Below, piece by piece: positions 59,901 through 64,000 of a DNA stretch of 64,000 bases. The stretch is from Aureobasidium sp. EXF-3400. Lineage: Eukaryota; Ascomycota; Dothideomycetes; Dothideales; Saccotheciaceae. Each line of letters opens with the position of its first letter. The first letter of the stretch is position 1. The notes beneath the pieces are model-generated. The model had not been told where the DNA came from, did no database searches, and worked only from the letters and a program-made list of their open reading frames with translations. The translations under genes and the position numbers were made by a program. The DNA lies in assembly GCA_024195585.1 (NCBI GenBank), contig SWBL01000196.1:1-64000 (forward strand), in the 5' to 3' direction.

Positions 59901-62900
59901 GGCTTTGTATGAGGTTCGAATCATTTCCGAGACCAGCGCTTCCTGCATGGGACTGGCTGGCAGAATACGCTCGATTGAATGATCATCCTTCATTTGACTC
60001 TGGGCATAGGAAGTAAGTTTGCTTTCGAGAGTCTGGAACACGCCCTCTGGCTTAGCCTTCGATGTGTCCGTCTTGTTGTTTGTCAGTGTTAGGACCATCT
60101 GAGCGATCGTTTGTGATCGCATGATAGTGCTGACGGGCAGAGCCATGTTCTTCTTCTTGAGACGCGACGAGAGCTTTACGGCATCTACGCTGTCCAGACC
60201 AACTTCGAAGATAGAAGTTTGTTCATCAATGTCGGTCTCTTGCACACCGGCGATGGTCGCAATCTCTGAGCGGAACATGGAAGCCTCGGGACCCCAATGG
60301 AAGTCAGTCGTATCCCTGGCTTTGGGTCTACGGGCATCGCTATCTGCAGACCTGGTAAGCGGTTTGAAAGTATGGTCGATGCTGACCCCAACGTCGTTCT
60401 CGGGAGACTTGTTCATCGCTAAGAAGGCTTGGTGGAATTCATCGATCAATTCTCGGGCTTTCTTCTCGTCGCAGATTGACGCTTTGGCAGCGACAGTAAT
60501 TTTCAGGTTTCCTCCAGCTGACTCTTCCGCCTCGAATGAGAGTGGGTAATCAGCTTCGAAAGAGCCATCCTCCAGTGGCTTGAGGACCGAGTAGTCTGCG
60601 TCGGCAGTGTCAAGTATGCCCTGATAGACGAACAGGGCATCGAAAAGTGGCTGTGAGTGTCCTTTGTTACACCACTTCATAATATCACGGAGGGGAGTAT
60701 GCTGATATGGCAGAGCTGTTGTGTTGAAATCGTGGCATCTCTGGACAAGAGCTTGCCAAGTATCTCCAGGCTCGCATCTCAAATAGAAAGGAATGGTATT
60801 GAACAAGGGTCCGATCACATTCTCGATGCCGTCAAAGTCGATGGAGCGACCGGAAACGACTGTGCCGATAGCACCTTGGTAATGCTTCCGAAGAGTGGCC
60901 AACCAAGTCGCTTGAATCAAAGCTTGGACTGTCACTCCTAGAGAGCGACGAAGCCCATCTGCTTGTGCCAGGATTTCCAGGCTGGCTGTGCAAAGAACAT
61001 CTTGACTTGCTTCTTTCTCAACAAGTGAAGGCATCGATGCAGGTTCAACGTCCTGAAGATGATCCAGCCAGAATTGCTTTGCACCTTGCACATTGCGTAA
61101 AGGACCGAAGGGCAGGCAGTCAACGAAAGACTTTCCAAAATCAGCATCCTGCGAATTATAAAGCTTGCAGACGTTGTTCATCAATATGTCGAAAGAGTTG
61201 CCATCATAAAGCGCGTGATGTAGATCGACAGAGATAAAGGTCTCCGAGCCAGAGCGAACAATTACGATCTCAAAGGGTACGGTCAAGTGAGAAGTGTTGT
61301 ATGATCGCCATTTCTGCTTGCGTTTGGCAAAAACGCTATCCACAGATGCAAGATCATATACTTCCAGTGTCCACCATGGGAGATGGCCCGTCTTTCTCAC
61401 GGCTTGCACATAACCGTCGTCAGTCTCAACAAAGAAGGTACGGAGGATTTGTGTTCGTTCTAGAGCCCGATTGAAAGCCTCCTCCAATCTTTGCAAGTCC
61501 ACTCCTTGAGCGTTGTACTTGAAGCTGTTGAAGTAGAGTGAAGATTCACTTGCCAGAGATCTGGATATGATGCCCTGTTGTAAGGGTGTACATGGTGCAA
61601 TGGCCTCGATGTCATCAACCTTGCAGCGCAGCACGCGGGTAACTGTGCCCATATGCCTTTGCCGACAAGCAGAGATGACTTGCTTGGCATCGGCAATCTC
61701 ACCGTCCGATCGATCTGTCGAAGCAGCGAGCGCTTTTCCCAACTTACTGATAGTTGGGTTCTTGAGAATAGTCGCTACTTGTGCGTTGGAGTAACCACTG
61801 GCCTTGAGTTTCCTGGAGAACTGGATGGCTGAGATGGAATTGAGGCCCAAACTGAAGATGTTGGATGAAGGCGTAAGGTCGTTGTCATCAATCTTGAGCA
61901 GCTCGGCGAGAATCCGAGCAATCTTTCGGTCTCCATCGCTGAGAGACTGTTGACCATCTGCTTGCGTAGCATAACTCTGAATGGCAGTAGTAGGCAAATC
62001 GGCATAAAGTTGTCGGAGAAGTTTCTCCTCCACTTTGTTGTTCACGGACAAGGGAATACGCTGAATTGGTAGGAAGTGTGTGGGCACCATGTATCCAGGC
62101 AAGTGTTCTTCGCATGCTGAACGTGCTGTTTGGATGAGGTGTTTGGTTGACTCTGCGGGACACAACTCAGGTTTGCCTTGTTTTCTTGACTCGTTGATGC
62201 CGATGAATGCGATGAGCTGATCTTTCTGCTGCTTAGGGTGTTTGGCGACAACACACACAGTATCTTGAATGTCTTGACAACGCTTGATCACAGCTTCAAT
62301 TTCGTCAATCTCAAGTCTCTGTCCTCTGAGTTTGACTTGGTTGTCTTTACGTCCTAGGAAGTCGATCGATCCGTCGTGGAATAGACGGACGAGATCACCA
62401 GTGCGGTAGACACGCTCGCCGAAGGCGTCCAGATAAGGGAAGCAATCTGCAGTGAGCTCGGGACGATTCAGATAACCCTTGCCTACAAGCTTTCCGGATA
62501 TGCAGAGTTCGCCGGTGGCACCGCGTAACACTGGTGTTTGAGTGCCAGGTGCCAGTACATAGCAGCCAACATTGTCAAATTGCCAACCAATGTTGGAAGG
62601 CTTTCCTTCTTTCGGGACACAAGGGAAGACGGTTACACCAATGGTGCATTCCGTGGGTCCGTAGAAGTTAAAAAGGCAGCCAATGTCTCCCCATGTATTG
62701 ATCTGATCCTGCTTGAGTGATTCTCCACCGGTGATAAAGACACCCTTGTGCAAACTGGGCACCAAAGCGGGATCAAGAAGTCTACCAAGAGATGGCGTAA
62801 GATCAAGGTGAGTGATCTGCATGGTATCCAGGAAGCCTGCAATATCTTCCAAGATCAGATCACGAGGAGCACATACAAGACGCATACCAACAATCCACGT

Positions 62901-64000
62901 CCAGAACTGTTCCAGAACCGAGACATCGAAATGGTACGAGGCGAACTGGAGCCAGCGAGAATCGTCTGTCCACCTTCCCTTGAACAGGCGTTTGAAAGAC
63001 ATGACCAATTGTACGGCGTTGTCATGTGTAATCTCACATCCTTTAGGTGTTCCTGTAGTTCCCGAGGTATACAAGACGTAGCTGACAGACGACGGAGATA
63101 GTCCCGATACTGAGACCGATGATGTTGACAACTTGTCCCTGTTTTCCAAGTTGATCAGGTCAACGACATCGCACTGGGTCAATTCCATTAGCTCCGAGCG
63201 AATAGATTCTGATGTCAATAGGACTCGAGCATTAGAGTCTTCTAAGATGAAGGCTTTGCGGGCCGCTGGTGCAGTAGGGTCGACAGCACAGAAAGCACAG
63301 CCAGCCTTGAGGATACCGTAGAATGCGAATGATGCTTCTGGGCACTTGTCGAATGAAGTTGCAACGATGTCTCCGGGTTTTGCACCACGATCGATCAGAA
63401 GATGCGCTATCTTGTTCGCTTCTTCGTCCAGCTGACGGTAAGTCCAGTGTCGACTTGAGATCTTTCCGTCTTCTAGACTGTCTACGAACTCCATTGCGAC
63501 TCGATCTGAGTAGCGCTCGACAGACGCCTCGGTCATTTCATGCAGATATTTGAAGTCTGTAGGGATGATGGGATCCTTTGGAGGGATGATAGACAAGACC
63601 GATGGATCAGGTGTGTCTTCGAGTTTCAGGAGACCGGCGATCATAGCTTCCATCTGCTGTAAGATGATCTTTCCTTGCTCATAGGGTATCTGAGTGGGAT
63701 CTACCGTCAATCGAAGACCAATTCGGTCCTCACTGAGTGCTTCCATTTCGACGGAAACAGCAAGCTCGACGGACGCTTTCTCGCGTATGATCTTCCAGGA
63801 TGAGGTGGAAACGTCGTCGTTCAAAGGTCTTTGGTATACAAAGAGTGAGTCGAATAACGCCTCGCTTGGCAATTCGGCATACTTCTGAATATTCGTCAAA
63901 GGTGTGAACTGATACTTCTGGATGCTGGCATTGTAAGACATCAGATCCCGGAGAATCTGAGAATCGTCCACCGCAGTATTGGTCGAGATGGGGAGCGTGG
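56937..64000 (-). CDS. sidC: Ferrichrome/ferricrocin-type siderophore synthetase (SidC-like NRPS), C-terminal part, 5' end beyond the window
   Basis: Non-ribosomal peptide synthetase assembling an intracellular hydroxamate siderophore. The frame is open to the right edge, so only about 2330 C-terminal residues are visible. Order: end of a C domain, one A domain (about 63540-62050), T (LGLNSISA, about 61840), C (HHALYDG, about 61210), T (GLDSVDA, about 60195), C (AHALYDG, about 59565), T (LGVDSINA, about 58500) and a terminal C (HHALYDA, about 57905). This A-T-C-T-C-T-C ending is diagnostic for SidC-type synthetases. A core motifs LYTSGTTGTPKGCEIT, NFYGPTECTIG, GELCISG, YRTGDLVR and NNKVEEKLLR are intact. 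A stop-free 54-nt intron (57134-57081: GTAAGT, ACTGAC, TCACAG) lies near the end, giving LKKTYK-RSLDIEATVV. Iron repression via upstream GATA sites is known for the family, but the promoter is outside the window. Confidence 0.9.
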   Translation of the reverse strand, partial: TLPISTNTAVDDSQILRDLMSYNASIQKYQFTPLTNIQKYAELPSEALFDSLFVYQRPLNDDVSTSSWKIIREKASVELAVSVEMEALSEDRIGLRLTVDPTQIPYEQGKIILQQMEAMIAGLLKLEDTPDPSVLSIIPPKDPIIPTDFKYLHEMTEASVERYSDRVAMEFVDSLEDGKISSRHWTYRQLDEEANKIAHLLIDRGAKPGDIVATSFDKCPEASFAFYGILKAGCAFCAVDPTAPAARKAFILEDSNARVLLTSESIRSELMELTQCDVVDLINLENRDKLSTSSVSVSGLSPSSVSYVLYTSGTTGTPKGCEITHDNAVQLVMSFKRLFKGRWTDDSRWLQFASYHFDVSVLEQFWTWIVGMRLVCAPRDLILEDIAGFLDTMQITHLDLTPSLGRLLDPALVPSLHKGVFITGGESLKQDQINTWGDIGCLFNFYGPTECTIGVTVFPCVPKEGKPSNIGWQFDNVGCYVLAPGTQTPVLRGATGELCISGKLVGKGYLNRPELTADCFPYLDAFGERVYRTGDLVRLFHDGSIDFLGRKDNQVKLRGQRLEIDEIEAVIKRCQDIQDTVCVVAKHPKQQKDQLIAFIGINESRKQGKPELCPAESTKHLIQTARSACEEHLPGYMVPTHFLPIQRIPLSVNNKVEEKLLRQLYADLPTTAIQSYATQADGQQSLSDGDRKIARILAELLKIDDNDLTPSSNIFSLGLNSISAIQFSRKLKASGYSNAQVATILKNPTISKLGKALAASTDRSDGEIADAKQVISACRQRHMGTVTRVLRCKVDDIEAIAPCTPLQQGIISRSLASESSLYFNSFKYNAQGVDLQRLEEAFNRALERTQILRTFFVETDDGYVQAVRKTGHLPWWTLEVYDLASVDSVFAKRKQKWRSYNTSHLTVPFEIVIVRSGSETFISVDLHHALYDGNSFDILMNNVCKLYNSQDADFGKSFVDCLPFGPLRNVQGAKQFWLDHLQDVEPASMPSLVEKEASQDVLCTASLEILAQADGLRRSLGVTVQALIQATWLATLRKHYQGAIGTVVSGRSIDFDGIENVIGPLFNTIPFYLRCEPGDTWQALVQRCHDFNTTALPYQHTPLRDIMKWCNKGHSQPLFDALFVYQGILDTADADYSVLKPLEDGSFEADYPLSFEAEESAGGNLKITVAAKASICDEKKARELIDEFHQAFLAMNKSPENDVGVSIDHTFKPLTRSADSDARRPKARDTTDFHWGPEASMFRSEIATIAGVQETDIDEQTSIFEVGLDSVDAVKLSSRLKKKNMALPVSTIMRSQTIAQMVLTLTNNKTDTSKAKPEGVFQTLESKLTSYAQSQMKDDHSIERILPASPMQEALVSEMIRTSYKAYFNHDVMKLSKDVNIERLEQAWRTVIKASPILRTGFIEIEDPDLNATFAQVIHEAGDMNSDRIELSSEEAIDEHLAHIDTSVSLAALTQPQLRLTWVSTPKDSYLVFSIAHALYDGHSLSLLHQDVNNAYNERFQSRPFYADILRDTFHGGNEEAVTFWRSFLTVAKKTQLPQIEGIESSEAITHRAEKTSHLAANDLSSFCKQQGITLQAVCQTAWSFVLSHTVKSLDVMFGVVLAGRDSELAEEVMFPMMNTVIMRSVLHGSRKDVLQSMQATISDISNHQHFPLRQIQAACQGQIQSSATSQSDAFFDSLFTFQRRPDTTESETQSLYESVNGASEVEYPVAVEAEIVDGSLIWRVAGKSSVFDAGGVSNLLDTLDGVLQAIVDQPHEPTLTFNNQEVSVCGLPAFQQQLEPGTKQTAEATNEIVEDAGHWSDTEYAVRDAIAKVTKTPESEISKTASIQNLGVDSINAIKISALLRQKAIRITVSEIVRAGSVSKIASVAQNKQMEKKPQARVDTTDKVITDLMTQKGFTPDKFGYENQHIEQILPATAGQVYMLGAWQATNGQLFFGEFEYVTTVSTTMDDVKQAWQKLVSSNAVLRTVFVATQDNHIPFLQMVLREAPASFVDLDHEKTPSSTSKQPFVRLTAQKADNTYKLCLKIHHALYDAISLSLLSQELGGYLQDSAATQLSPIKFADFIAQPLSTVERSARTFWIDYLQGVQHPQLESDSSSPARHIEVYDPRAISDMSSFENGLRKQGLSLQSVIFAAYARAYSYNTDPTAEDVIIGIYLANRSHLEDLSSLAAPTLNLVPLRVRSPTRTSLVELAKQIQKDLQAISTPENSSVGLWEIQAWTGVTVDTFVNFVKVPDNDEDTAGKQAVVMNEETDKQRTEKRSHVSDIAGDDFVVPKELQHEILKKTYKVSGCNKPRFLDMLTDLSQRSLDIEATVVDGALGIGVFGWEDMMDLEQAEGLIEELKIEIQGVLES
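57081..57134 (-). other. 54-nt in-frame intron near the NRPS 3' end
   Basis: GTAAGT donor, TTACTGACC branch site, TCACAG acceptor, no stop codon and length 3 x 18. Removing it joins LQHEILKKTYK to RSLDIEATVVDG, restoring the C-domain tail. The splice signals are excellent. Confidence 0.85.

Noticed and set aside
1..64000. tRNA, rRNA, transposon and CRISPR signals
   Set aside because: I scanned the intergenic regions for tRNA B-box-like sequence, terminal repeats, transposase or reverse-transcriptase motifs and regularly spaced repeats and saw none that held up. A weak tRNA could still be missed without a covariance search.

Overview
The window is nuclear DNA from a filamentous ascomycete (Pezizomycotina). 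Three things show this: small spliceosomal introns (mostly 49-64 nt) with a CTAAC/CTGAC-type branch site close to the acceptor; fungal orthologues such as MET30/sconB, ATG17, NST1, a NitA-type nitrite transporter and a SidC-type NRPS; and no bacterial operon layout. The gene set fits a Dothideomycete, possibly an Aureobasidium-like black yeast, but that placement is inference from general resemblance.

Layout, left to right. A GH5 exo-beta-1,3-glucanase is cut by the left edge (minus). Then come a fungal hypothetical gene with a 305-nt intron (minus), ATG17 (minus), MET30/sconB (plus), MEX67 (plus), phosphoacetylglucosamine mutase (minus), mitochondrial ribosomal protein mL40 (plus), RHO2 (minus), NST1 (plus), a formate/nitrite transporter (plus), a small hypothetical (plus), a possible small secreted protein (minus) and a conserved fungal nuclear-type protein (plus). 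These are followed by an FAD monooxygenase (plus), a UBP16-like deubiquitinase (minus), a GNAT acetyltransferase (minus), an AhpC/TSA-like thioredoxin-fold protein (minus), TBP (plus), an FAD amine-oxidase-type enzyme (minus), a CxxC zinc-ribbon-like protein (plus), an OMS1-like methyltransferase (plus), a GDS1-type winged-helix protein (plus), a two-repeat Cys/His-rich protein (plus), and the C-terminal part of a ferrichrome/ferricrocin-type siderophore synthetase cut by the right edge (minus).

Most genes are housekeeping (autophagy, sulfur-regulated ubiquitination, mRNA export, UDP-GlcNAc synthesis, cell-wall Rho signalling, basal transcription) and do not form one pathway. The possible exception is the right end, where a novel-looking Cys/His-rich tandem-repeat protein lies next to the siderophore synthetase. 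Exon-intron structures were worked out by hand from splice consensus, reading-frame phase and family similarity. They rescue several features that simple ORF calling misses: a 6-nt microexon in RHO2, a 14-nt exon in the mutase, three 54-nt stop-free introns that keep the frame (two in NST1, one in the NRPS), and two pairs of open frames that each join into one gene.

Gene-free blocks up to 2.7 kb separate some genes. Two of the blocks carry diverged tandem duplications with a period of about 190 bp. I found no tRNA, rRNA, transposon or CRISPR array.
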